Source: an uncultured Acidimicrobiaceae bacterium | Lineage (GTDB): Bacteria > Actinomycetota > Acidimicrobiia > Acidimicrobiales > SZUA-35 | Assembly: GCA_947259095.1 (NCBI GenBank) | Contig: CAMYLA010000035.1 | Span: 40,586-104,585 of the forward strand | Direction of reading: 5' to 3' | Length of the DNA stretch: 64,000 nucleotides | In this document: positions 1-7,239 of the stretch, piece after piece | Layout: each line of letters begins with the position of its first letter | Numbering within the stretch: the first letter of the stretch is position 1 | Notes under the pieces: model-generated | Told to the model about the DNA's origin: nothing | The model's database searches: none | The model's input: the letters and a program-made list of their open reading frames with translations, nothing else | Translations under genes and position numbers: made by a program

Positions 1-425
1 TTCGCCCCACAGTCGAGCAGGGTGCTGGGGGTGGAGCCCACGACGGGAAAGGGAACGGCGATCGCCGGTCGGGCCACACCTTTGATGCGGCCGAGACGGA
101 GCAACGAGGCAGCCATGGCCGCACCGGTGTTGCCGGCACTCAGCAGCGACGACGCCCGGCCGTCACGCACCGCTTCGGCCGCCCGCACGATCGAAGAGTC
201 CTTCAGCCGGCGCACCGCCCGAGCTGGATCGGCCCCCATCTCCACCACCTGCGAAGCCGGCGCCACCTCCAGCGGGCCGGTGTCGCCGAGGCGCTCGGGG
301 TCGCCGACCAACAGAACCGGTACCCCAAAGGCCTCGGCCGCGAGATGCGCAGCCTCGATCAGGGTCCCGGGGGCGTTGTCACCGCCCATGGCATCGACGG
401 CAACGGGCAGTCGGTCACCACTCAT
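1..425 (-). CDS. plsX: Phosphate acyltransferase PlsX (3' part outside window)
   Basis: PlsX makes acyl-phosphate from acyl-ACP for phospholipid synthesis, as a peripheral membrane enzyme. About 141 codons are visible of a usual ~330; the gene runs off the left edge. The start ATG at 425 gives MSGDRLPVAVDAMGGDNAP, the typical PlsX N-terminus with the AMGGDNAP motif near residue 12. The stretch LLSAGNTGA near residue 91 is also characteristic. It lies downstream of rpmF on the same strand, the usual rpmF-plsX order, but the two are separated by a 27-bp tandem array. Identification is secure; only the length is unknown. Confidence 0.95.
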   Translation of the reverse strand, partial: MSGDRLPVAVDAMGGDNAPGTLIEAAHLAAEAFGVPVLLVGDPERLGDTGPLEVAPASQVVEMGADPARAVRRLKDSSIVRAAEAVRDGRASSLLSAGNTGAAMAASLLRLGRIKGVARPAIAVPFPVVGSTPSTLLDCGA

Positions 426-453
426 GTCATGACTCGCCACGGCATCACAACTC

Positions 454-642
454 GGCCAGCGGGCCTCGATCTACCGGGTCGGCCAGCAGGCCTCGATCTA
501 CCGGGTCGGCCAGCAGGCCTCGATGAACCGGGTCGGCCAGCAGGCCTCGATGAACCGGGTCGGCCAGCAGGCCTCGATGAACCGGGTCGGCCAGCAGGCC
601 TCGATCTACCGGGTCGGCCAGCAGGCCTCGATGAACCGGGTC
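454..642. repeat. 27-bp tandem array (7 copies) between rpmF and plsX
   Basis: Seven head-to-tail 27-bp units of the type GGCCAGCAGGCCTCGATSWA plus CCGGGTC fill most of the rpmF-plsX gap. Units differ mainly at gatcta versus gatgaa. Read on the minus strand, the three gatcta units carry an in-frame TAG relative to rpmF. The 27 bases at the rpmF stop (643-669) resemble a degenerate unit, with 13 of the first 18 positions equal, so the array looks like an expansion of the rpmF 3' end. There are no spacers, so this is not CRISPR. Confidence 0.95.
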
Positions 643-644
643 GG

Positions 645-824
645 TCAGGCGACCTCAATGGCTTGACGGCCCTTGTACCAACCACAGGAGCCACAAACCC
701 GGTGGGGCAGTTTGGTTGCGCCACATCGGTCGCAGTTGCTGCGGGATGGGGCCGAGAGCTTCCAGGCCGACGCCCGACGACTGCGGGTCTTCGACTTTGA
801 CTTCTTCTTCTTTGGAACAGCCAT
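645..824 (-). CDS. rpmF: 50S ribosomal protein L32
   Basis: L32 is a small zinc-ribbon protein of the large ribosomal subunit. The 59-residue product starts MAVPKKKKSKSKTRSRR and contains C31-x2-C34 and C44-x2-C47, the four zinc ligands of the C+ form. The ATG at 824 was chosen because it gives the canonical MAVPK start. It follows the DUF177 gene by about 105 bp, as in most bacteria (yceD-rpmF-plsX). Its last codons and stop codon form a degenerate copy of the downstream 27-bp repeat. Confidence 0.97.
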   Translation of the reverse strand: MAVPKKKKSKSKTRSRRASAWKLSAPSRSNCDRCGATKLPHRVCGSCGWYKGRQAIEVA

Positions 825-929
825 TTTCTACCTGAAACTCGGGCTCGTCAGAGGTCCGCCGTTGTGATGGACCAGCGGGAAACCCTACCGACTCCACGGC
901 CGGTTCCCACCCGGCCCGGCCCGGCGGCG

Positions 930-1556
930 TCAGTCCTGGTCGAGGTCGAGCTGATCGAGAGCAGCCCAGCGGGGATCGGGGCCCGTCGCTTCCTCGGCCC
1001 TGCGTCGCTCGATCTCGGCCACGGTGATCGCCGGATACCGATCGGGGTCGGGCCCGGCGCAGTCATCGCCGCAGAGGGGCGCAAGGGGCAGTGACAACAG
1101 CACCGCATCGCGAACGACCGGCACGAGATCGATCTGATCGCCGTCGAAGTCGATCAGCTCGGAATCCTCAGGGGCATCGACCTGGAAGATCTCGCCGATG
1201 TCGACCTGCAGGCGATCGGTGGTGATCTCGAGGCATCGCCTGCAGTCGCCCTCCCAGCTGAAGTGCACCGAACCGATGACCGAAACACCGCGCTCGATCG
1301 ATTCCACCACCACCACACCCTGGACCGGTTCGTGGGTGGTTCGGGAGGCGACGACACTCTGATGGGCCAGGCGAACTTCGATGTCCTCGCTCCGTCGCTG
1401 CCCGAGGCGGCGTCGAAGGTCGCCGACGTTGACCAGCAGCCGGGCCGGGCTGTCCTGGCCGGCGGACGCGCCAGTGGGCCCGGCGACGGGCCGGTTCTCG
1501 CTTTCTGGTTGGTCCTCGTTCCCGCCCCGGTGATCCAGGGCGTGTTCTTCGCTCAA
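930..1556 (-). CDS. DUF177 (YceD) family protein
   Basis: Member of the YceD/DUF177 family, usually encoded just before rpmF and implicated in 23S rRNA accumulation in other organisms. The 208-residue reading frame starts with TTG immediately after the TAG of the upstream DivIVA-like gene, so the two may be translationally coupled. The recognisable domain begins near residue 40 (LLVNVGDLRRRLG), so an internal start is possible. Cysteines occur as GDCRRCLE near residue 105 and PLCGDDCAGPDP near residue 163; the latter is the conserved C-terminal DUF177 motif. The acidic first ~40 residues are low complexity. Confidence 0.9.
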   Translation of the reverse strand: MSEEHALDHRGGNEDQPESENRPVAGPTGASAGQDSPARLLVNVGDLRRRLGQRRSEDIEVRLAHQSVVASRTTHEPVQGVVVVESIERGVSVIGSVHFSWEGDCRRCLEITTDRLQVDIGEIFQVDAPEDSELIDFDGDQIDLVPVVRDAVLLSLPLAPLCGDDCAGPDPDRYPAITVAEIERRRAEEATGPDPRWAALDQLDLDQD

Positions 1557-2249
1557 CTAGAACTCCTCGTCGACCAGATAGTCGTGGTCAGCATCGGCGG
1601 CCGCCGACCCGTTGCCGGTCATCCCGGTCAGATCGATGGCCTCGTTACGTTTGGAACCTGTGGTCCCGAGGATTTCTTCCGTCGTGGACTTGGCAGACCC
1701 CATGAGCCGCTCGCGGCCCTTCTGCACCGTTGCCGCCGTGCGGTTCAGGATCATTTCGAAGCTGGCAAGCCGTTGGTCGCAATAGTCCTCGACCTGGCGT
1801 TTGAGGGTGTTGGCCTCCTCCTTGGCCTCGGCCACGATCTGGCGGGCCCGGTGCTCGGCCGCCTTGACGATCTGTTGCCGCTCGACCATCCGGCCGACCT
1901 GGGCCCGGCCCTCATCGATCAGGTCCTGGTGTTCCTGGCGGGCCTTGGCCACGAAGTCATCGCGCTCCTTCAGCAGCCAGCGGGCGGCCCGCAGTTCTTC
2001 CGGCAGCTTCTCCTGCGCCTGCTCGAGAAGGTGGAGCAGCTCATCACGATTGACCTTGACCGTGGTCGACATCGGCAGCGGCCGGGCCTCGGCCAGGGTC
2101 TCGATCGCCTCCTCCAACAGATCCTCGACCTCGGGCACCGCATAGGGGTTTGGCAGTCCCTGGGCGCGAGCCCCGGCCCGCCGGTCCTCGACGTCGTAGC
2201 CATCGTCGTCGTCGTCCCGGTAGCGGTCGTCCCTGTAGTCGTCACCCAT
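1557..2249 (-). CDS. DivIVA-like coiled-coil protein (SepIVA-like)
   Basis: A 230-residue, mostly helical protein: an acidic Asp/Arg-rich N-terminus, then a long charged coiled coil (about 45-195) and a disordered acidic tail ending VDEEF. In mycobacteria a DivIVA-domain protein (SepIVA, Rv2927c) sits next to the DUF177 gene Rv2926c and acts in septation; context and predicted fold match here. A strong Shine-Dalgarno (TAGGAGGTC) lies 5-6 nt before the ATG. It may instead be annotated as an ATP synthase B-like coiled coil; the cell-division role is inferred from synteny. Confidence 0.8.
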   Translation of the reverse strand: MGDDYRDDRYRDDDDDGYDVEDRRAGARAQGLPNPYAVPEVEDLLEEAIETLAEARPLPMSTTVKVNRDELLHLLEQAQEKLPEELRAARWLLKERDDFVAKARQEHQDLIDEGRAQVGRMVERQQIVKAAEHRARQIVAEAKEEANTLKRQVEDYCDQRLASFEMILNRTAATVQKGRERLMGSAKSTTEEILGTTGSKRNEAIDLTGMTGNGSAAADADHDYLVDEEF

Positions 2250-2303
2250 ACGTTGACCTCCTAGCTTCCTGCAATTCTCGCCCGAATCCGGCCATCACCG
2301 GCG

Positions 2304-2783
2304 TCAGCCACCGCCGTCCGCCAACCTTTTGGCCACCACCTCCGGCACCACCGAGGCAACATTGCCGCCCCGGGCGGCGATCTCCCGTATGTAGCGGGAG
2401 GAAACCAGGGCGTGGGGCCCTATCCCGGGGATGAAGACGGTCGGGATGCCATTGCCGCTCTCGGCGTTCATGTTGGCCTGCAACATCTCGGCATCGAGGT
2501 CGGACGCGCTCCGTATGCCCTTGACCAGACAGTCGGCGCCGTGGTCGTTGGCGGCCACGGTGACCAGACCGGTGAACAGCTCGACCCGCACGTTCGGCAA
2601 ATGCGCCACCGAGGTGGTGATCATGTCGGCCCGCTCCGGTCCGGTGAGCATGCCGGAAGGTTTTGCCGGATTGTGACCGACGGCAACGATCAGCTGATCG
2701 AACAGCGGAGCTGCGATCTCGATCACCGACAGATGCCCGTTGTGGATGGGATCGAAGGATCCCGGGTACAGCGCCACGGCCAT
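2304..2783 (-). CDS. coaD: Phosphopantetheine adenylyltransferase
   Basis: Catalyses the penultimate step of coenzyme A synthesis, adenylating 4'-phosphopantetheine. The 159-residue protein begins MAVALYPGSFDPIHNGHL, with the nucleotidyltransferase motif GSFDPIHNGH, and later has VSSRYIREIAARGG, the CoaD form of the ISSTxxR motif. Length matches the family (~160). The reading frame is open upstream to 2864, but the ATG at 2783 is the only start that gives the conserved N-terminus. It lies between rsmD upstream and the SepIVA-like gene downstream, the usual rsmD-coaD pairing with a looser gap. Confidence 0.96.
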   Translation of the reverse strand: MAVALYPGSFDPIHNGHLSVIEIAAPLFDQLIVAVGHNPAKPSGMLTGPERADMITTSVAHLPNVRVELFTGLVTVAANDHGADCLVKGIRSASDLDAEMLQANMNAESGNGIPTVFIPGIGPHALVSSRYIREIAARGGNVASVVPEVVAKRLADGGG

Positions 2784-3075
2784 GGTTCTCTCGCTCACCT
2801 TGTCGATCTTGGATGATCTGTTGTCGAGGGTCTGTCTTGGAGGCAGGTTCGCCTGCCGGTCCATATTGCCACCGGGAGCGGACCGGCTGTCGGGCCGCGG
2901 ACCCTCCCCATCACAAAGCTAGTCGGCGGCGCCCAAACACCGGTGTTTTCGACGACATTCGGCCACCCGGCAAATCGGGACCGAAGGCCCGGGCACGGGG
3001 TTCCCGGCGGTCGGCTCCGATCGGGTCGGCCACGGCCCCGTCGACGACGGCCCCGAGCGCCGCGCCGGCGGTGTC
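2784..3075. other. rsmD-coaD gap, no gene seen
   Basis: This 292-bp stretch separates the rsmD stop from the coaD start. Both strands are open in places, but predicted peptides are Arg/Pro/Gly-rich shadows with no domain. It contains one notable site, a perfect 14-bp palindrome at 2935-2948. Confidence 0.6.
2935..2948. promoter_or_regulatory. 14-bp perfect palindrome AAACACCGGTGTTT
   Basis: A perfect self-complementary 14-mer in the non-coding gap upstream of coaD. It is AT-flanked in a GC-rich background, which fits a dimeric regulator binding site better than a terminator. No regulator can be assigned. Confidence 0.4.
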
Positions 3076-3630
3076 TCAGCCGTCGACCGCAGGCTCGGGC
3101 CCGCCGCTGCGGGCCGGCGCAGGCTCGGCGATCACGATCTGGGCCTTGCCGTAGCTGCGGCGCCGGAGCTCGACCCACCGTTCTGTCAGCTCGATGGGCG
3201 TCTCGGCGTGGCCGACCAGCAGGCCAGCCCGAAGTCCGTCGAGCACCTCGGCCCAGGGATCGTCGGCGTACGGCGGGTCACAGAAGGCAATGTCGGCCCC
3301 CGGCAGGCCGGCCAGGGCGGTGGCGACCGGTGCGGCGATCACCGTGGCCCGACCTTCGAACCCCAGGTCGGCGAGGTTGGCCTCCAGGGTGGCCACCGCC
3401 GACCGGTTGCGTTCGACGAACACCACCCGTTCGGCGCCCCGGCTGAGGCATTCGATACCGAACGAGCCGCTACCGGCGAACAGATCGACCACCACCGCAT
3501 CCTCAACGCCGCCAAGGGACTGCACCATGTTGAAGATGCCCTCCTTGGCCCGATCGGTGATCGGCCTCGTCCCCCGACCTGGAGGGGCCTGGATCCGTCG
3601 CCCCCTTGCGGTTCCCGAGATCACCCTCAT
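3076..3630 (-). CDS. rsmD: 16S rRNA (guanine(966)-N2)-methyltransferase RsmD
   Basis: Class I SAM-dependent methyltransferase that modifies G966 of 16S rRNA in the 30S subunit. The 184-residue product starts MRVISGTARGRRI and has the TRPITDRAKEGIFNM signature. It then shows SAM motif VDLFAGSGSFGIE near 49-61 and catalytic motif DPPY near 118. Length matches RsmD (~185). The Ala/Pro/Gly-rich last 15 residues are probably disordered. It is divergent from the zinc-ribbon gene at 3800 and followed by coaD, the usual partner. Confidence 0.95.
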   Translation of the reverse strand: MRVISGTARGRRIQAPPGRGTRPITDRAKEGIFNMVQSLGGVEDAVVVDLFAGSGSFGIECLSRGAERVVFVERNRSAVATLEANLADLGFEGRATVIAAPVATALAGLPGADIAFCDPPYADDPWAEVLDGLRAGLLVGHAETPIELTERWVELRRRSYGKAQIVIAEPAPARSGGPEPAVDG

Positions 3631-3753
3631 GAAAGTGCCGGACCGTTGGCGGCTGCAACGCCGTGCCCGATGACCGGTGGTTCGATCGCCTGCTGCATCA
3701 CGGTCAACCTATCGGGGCCCAATCGATCGATCGGCAATCGAGCCGATCGACGA

Positions 3754-3781
3754 TCCCCGATCGACAATCCCCGATCGACAA
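3754..3781. repeat. 14-bp direct repeat (2 copies) in divergent promoter region
   Basis: TCCCCGATCGACAA occurs twice head to tail, preceded by further GATCGA-rich sequence (3722-3752). The repeats sit just upstream of the -10 box of the gene at 3800 and may be a binding site or slippage product. Confidence 0.6.
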
Positions 3782-3787
3782 TGAAGG

Positions 3788-3793
3788 TATCGT
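3788..3793 (+). promoter_or_regulatory. -10 box TATCGT, leaderless start
   Basis: TATCGT ends 6 nt before the GTG at 3800, so the transcript probably begins at the start codon. Confidence 0.6.
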
Positions 3794-3799
3794 GAGCCG

Positions 3800-3982
3800 G
3801 TGCCAACACCGGACCTGGAAATCACCTGTGTCGACTGCGGCGGGAGCTGCTTCCCGCTCGGCTGGCACCCCGAGGACGGCGACGTCGAGGATGGCACCGT
3901 GATCCCCTACCGATGCCGGGACTGCCTCGACCGATGGGACATCGTGATCGGTGGCGACCACGACATGCCGTGGACCGGCTGA
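3800..3982 (+). CDS. Small zinc-ribbon protein
   Basis: A 60-residue protein with two CxxC pairs, TCVDCGG near residues 9-14 and YRCRDCLDRW near 37-46, the layout of a zinc ribbon. No enzymatic motif is present. The GTG start was chosen because a TATCGT box lies 6 nt upstream (leaderless). The stop is 4 nt before the ATG of the HIT-family gene, so the two are probably one operon. Function is unknown. Confidence 0.7.
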   Translation: MPTPDLEITCVDCGGSCFPLGWHPEDGDVEDGTVIPYRCRDCLDRWDIVIGGDHDMPWTG

Positions 3983-3986
3983 TCGG

Positions 3987-4409
3987 ATGGCCGAGCCCCC
4001 GCACCACCAGGATTGCATCTTCTGTGCCATCGTGGCCGGGGATGCGCCGTCAAGACGGATCCACGAGGACGAGACGACGTTGGCCTTCCTCGACGTCAAC
4101 CCCATCACCGTCGGCCATTCGTTGGTGATCCCGAAACGGCACTCGGTCGACCTGCACGAGATCCCGGTCGACGACCTCACCGCCGTGACCCGTTCGGCCA
4201 AGTTGGTGGCCGGGCTGCTGACCGACAAGATCGACTGTGACGGGGTCAACCTCCTCCACGCCACCGGCGTTGCGGCATGGCAGACCGTGTTCCACTTCCA
4301 CATCCACGTCCTGCCCCGGGTGGCCGGCGACATCCCGTTCCCGTTCCCCCTCCGCGGCGGAGACGAGACCGAGCTGCAGGCGCTGCACAACCGAATCACC
4401 GGCCCATAG
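3987..4409 (+). CDS. HIT family nucleotide-binding hydrolase
   Basis: A 140-residue histidine-triad protein. HIT proteins of this branch hydrolyse nucleoside phosphoramidates or dinucleoside polyphosphates. The sequence shows DCIFCAIVAG near residues 9-18, LDVNPITVGHSLVIPK near 35-50, and catalytic HFHIHVLP near 105-112 (H-x-H-x-H). The ATG at 3987 gives the usual short N-terminus before the CxxC. It is translated 4 nt after the zinc-ribbon gene. The substrate cannot be read from sequence. Confidence 0.93.
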   Translation: MAEPPHHQDCIFCAIVAGDAPSRRIHEDETTLAFLDVNPITVGHSLVIPKRHSVDLHEIPVDDLTAVTRSAKLVAGLLTDKIDCDGVNLLHATGVAAWQTVFHFHIHVLPRVAGDIPFPFPLRGGDETELQALHNRITGP

Positions 4410-4453
4410 CCTCGGCGGCACCAGGGTGGGGGCCTCCCACCACGTCGCGCCGA

Positions 4454-6730
4454 TCAGCCCTTGAGCAGGAACTCGGCATCCTCGGTTTCGAGGAACAGCG
4501 CCAGCTCGCCGGCCAGGGCCGGATGGCTCTCCAACCCGGGGTCGGCATCGACCACCTCGATGGCCGCCCGCCGGGCGGACTCAACCGTCGCCCGGTCCCG
4601 TCGCAGCGATGCCAGCTTGAGGTCGTTCCGGCCCTTCTGCCGCTCCCCGAGGATGGTCCCCTCCCCTCGCAGGTCGAGATCGACCTCGGCCAGCTCGAAC
4701 CCGTCGGTCGATTGGACCAGGGCCTCCAGCCTGGCTTCGCCGTCCTCGGTCGATGCTTCGCCAACCAGCCAACAGGTGGATCCGTGCTCACCTCGACCGA
4801 CCCGACCCCGCAACTGATGCAGCTGGGCGATGCCGAACCGGCCGGCATCGAGGATCACCATCACCGTGGCGTTTGCCACGTCGACCCCGACCTCGATCAC
4901 CGTCGTCGCCACCAGGACGTCGAGGTGGCCGGAGCGGAACAGCTCCATCGTCTGGTCCTTCTCGGCCGGGGTCAGGCGCCCGTGCAGCAGGCCCAGCCGG
5001 TAGCCGTCGAGCTCGATCTCCGACAACCGTTCGAACGTGGCCTCGGCAGACGCAACCTCCAGCTTCTCGGACTCGTCGATCAGCGGGCAGACGATGTAGG
5101 CCTGTCGCCCCTCGGCGATCTGGTCCCGGATCTCGTCCCACATCTGGTCGAGCATGGCCTGGATCTCGTCCGGCTCGAACCGGATCTCCGGTCTGGTCGT
5201 CCCCGCCTCGGCGTCGACCGGGGTCGACCCGGGGGGTTGATCGAGGTTGCCCGGCGCCGGCACCCACCTGGTCTCAATGGGGGTCCGGCCGGGCGGCAGC
5301 TCGTCGAGGACCGAGACGTCGAGATCGCCGTAGACCGTCATCGCCGCGGTGCGAGGGATCGGTGTGGCGGTCATGACCAGGACGTCTGGAACGGCATCGC
5401 CGTAGCTCCGGTCCCGGAGGGCGGCCCGCTGCTCGACACCGAAGCGATGCTGCTCGTCGATCACCACTGCGCCGAGTGAACCGAACAGGACCTTGTCCTG
5501 GATCAGGGCGTGGGTGCCGATGGCGATGTCGACCTCGCCGGTCAGCAGCTGGCTGAGGACCCGTTTGCGGTCGGCGGTCCCCAGCCGGTTGGTCAACAGC
5601 TCCACCCGCAGCGGACGGTCGGCGAACAGCGAGTGCTCGTCGCCAACGGTCAGCCCGTCGAGCAGCAGCCGGATCCCGCTGTAGTGCTGCTCGGCCAGGA
5701 CCTCGGTGGGGGCCATCAGCGCCGCCTGATGCCCTCCGTCGACCGCGGCCAGCATCGTGGCCACCGCCACCAGCGTCTTGCCGGAGCCGACGTCGCCCTG
5801 CAACAGCCGGTGCATGGGCACCGGACGGGCCAGGTCGGCGGTGATCTCGTCGATGGCCCGGCGTTGGGCGCCGGTCAGCCCGAACGGCAATGTGTCGGTC
5901 AGACCGGCGAGCAACGGCCCATCGATGACGTGAGCCAGCCCGACCTCTGTTCGCTCGATGGCCCGTTTGCGCAGCACCAACGCCAGCTGGAGCCGGAACA
6001 GCTCGTCGAACACCAGCCGGCGGCGGGCCTCCACCACGTGGGCCATGGTCTCCGGCTGGTGGATGCCCTGGAACGCCGCCTCCCTGGTGATGAAGTCGTT
6101 TTCGTCGAGCAGGTACGGCGGCAGCGGATCGAGCAGACCCCGGCCTTTCGGCGCCACGGTGCGGCGGAGGATCTCGGCCACCCATTCCGCCACCTCCCAG
6201 GTGTGGAGCCCGGCCTTCTCCGACTGGGGGTAGACGGGGATGATCCGACCGGTCTTGTCGCCGACGAGGTCGACGACCGGGTTGGTCATCTGCCGCTGGC
6301 CTCGATAGAGGTCGACCTTGCCGTAGATCATGGCCTGGCGGCCCGCCGTCAGCTGCCGTTCCCGCCACGCCTGGTTGAAGAAGGTGATCTTGAGGGTGCC
6401 GCTGTCGTCGCTCACCGTCGAGTTGACCATCACCTTGCCGCCCCTGACCCTGCGGCTGGTGGTGTGGTCGACCCGAACCAGCACGCTTGCCTCCTCGCCC
6501 TCGATCAGCTCGGCGATCCGCGCTTCCTTGGTCCGATCGAGGTACTTGCGGGGGTAATGGGTGAGGAGGTCGAGCAGGGTGTGGATCTCGGTCTTGGCCA
6601 GACCCTTCGCCTTCTTGTCGCCGACCCCCTTGAGCTCGGTGACCGGCAGCCTACGATAGCTCCCGGCACCTGCACTCTCCCCCGCCGGCCGCTCGGCGCA
6701 CCAGTGCCGAAGCTCGGCCGATGGCACCAA
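4454..6730 (-). CDS. recG: ATP-dependent DNA helicase RecG
   Basis: RecG remodels stalled replication forks and Holliday junctions. The 758-residue protein has an N-terminal wedge/OB region (about 30-190) with VTELKGVGDKKAKGL. The helicase core has Walker A GDVGSGKT, the RecG-type DEQHRFG box, motif III TATPIPRT, and motif VI HQLRGRVGRGEHGSTC. It ends with the usual C-terminal region DLRGEGTILGERQKG. Length is within range (~690-780). The start may be TTG 6730 or the adjacent GTG at 6727. It heads the minus-strand block leading to rsmD and coaD but is separated from rsmD by the two plus-strand genes at 3800-4409. Confidence 0.96.
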   Translation of the reverse strand: MVPSAELRHWCAERPAGESAGAGSYRRLPVTELKGVGDKKAKGLAKTEIHTLLDLLTHYPRKYLDRTKEARIAELIEGEEASVLVRVDHTTSRRVRGGKVMVNSTVSDDSGTLKITFFNQAWRERQLTAGRQAMIYGKVDLYRGQRQMTNPVVDLVGDKTGRIIPVYPQSEKAGLHTWEVAEWVAEILRRTVAPKGRGLLDPLPPYLLDENDFITREAAFQGIHQPETMAHVVEARRRLVFDELFRLQLALVLRKRAIERTEVGLAHVIDGPLLAGLTDTLPFGLTGAQRRAIDEITADLARPVPMHRLLQGDVGSGKTLVAVATMLAAVDGGHQAALMAPTEVLAEQHYSGIRLLLDGLTVGDEHSLFADRPLRVELLTNRLGTADRKRVLSQLLTGEVDIAIGTHALIQDKVLFGSLGAVVIDEQHRFGVEQRAALRDRSYGDAVPDVLVMTATPIPRTAAMTVYGDLDVSVLDELPPGRTPIETRWVPAPGNLDQPPGSTPVDAEAGTTRPEIRFEPDEIQAMLDQMWDEIRDQIAEGRQAYIVCPLIDESEKLEVASAEATFERLSEIELDGYRLGLLHGRLTPAEKDQTMELFRSGHLDVLVATTVIEVGVDVANATVMVILDAGRFGIAQLHQLRGRVGRGEHGSTCWLVGEASTEDGEARLEALVQSTDGFELAEVDLDLRGEGTILGERQKGRNDLKLASLRRDRATVESARRAAIEVVDADPGLESHPALAGELALFLETEDAEFLLKG

Positions 6731-6920
6731 GGTGGCGGTCGACCTTCATTCCTGGCATCGATGCGCTGCATTACCTATGGTGATACTCCCCCAGCCAACT
6801 TTCCGCAGACGTGGACGACCGTTTACTGTCTACCTCAATCGGATATCAGCATGGGGTCCCGCTGTGCAATATGTCCTGCAAATGGGCTTGCGCTTCGGCC
6901 ACCAGATCCTTCCAGATGGA

Positions 6921-7169
6921 GTGAACACGTTGCAGGGTGTCGTCAAGTCATATGATCCGGTAACCCGTGACGGTCTCGTCGTCACCGATACCGCCGACAT
7001 GTCCGAATACGAGCTTGCTCCCACCGCCCTCGACGGTTCGGTGTTCCGGATGCTCCGTCCGGGCCAGCGGGTGGTCTTCGATCTCGACGGCCAGTCGAAG
7101 GCGACGGCCCTACGCCTCGGCTCCGAGGTGGACATGGGCACCCCGGAATGGGTCGAGTCCGAGAAGTAA
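6921..7169 (+). CDS. Small OB-fold / cold-shock-like protein
   Basis: An 82-residue protein if started at GTG 6921. The segment LQGVVKSYDPVTRDGLVVTD followed later by MLRPGQRVVFDL resembles a cold-shock or S1-like beta barrel (compare the KGTVKWFN start and GQ-V-F pattern of CspA proteins). RNP motifs are weak, so nucleic-acid binding is an inference. The frame is open back to 6732, and the true start is uncertain. It lies between divergent recG and pckA, only 70 bp before pckA. Confidence 0.65.
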   Translation: MNTLQGVVKSYDPVTRDGLVVTDTADMSEYELAPTALDGSVFRMLRPGQRVVFDLDGQSKATALRLGSEVDMGTPEWVESEK

Positions 7170-7239
7170 CCCAGATCCCGAGCAACGCGGCTCCCGACAA
7201 TCTCCCCCAAACCAGCTCTCAACAGACGGAGGAGGCCAC

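Noticed and set aside
454..642. CRISPR-like regular repeats
   Set aside because: Units are strictly contiguous with no spacers and no cas genes are nearby; it is a simple tandem array.
345..800. Plus-strand protein of GLDLPGRPA repeats across the 27-bp array
   Set aside because: It overlaps rpmF and plsX in antisense and is generated by a 27-bp repeat being a multiple of three; no start signal.
1263..2264. Long plus-strand open frame opposite DUF177 and the DivIVA-like gene
   Set aside because: Antisense shadow typical of high-GC DNA; the minus-strand genes have recognised families.
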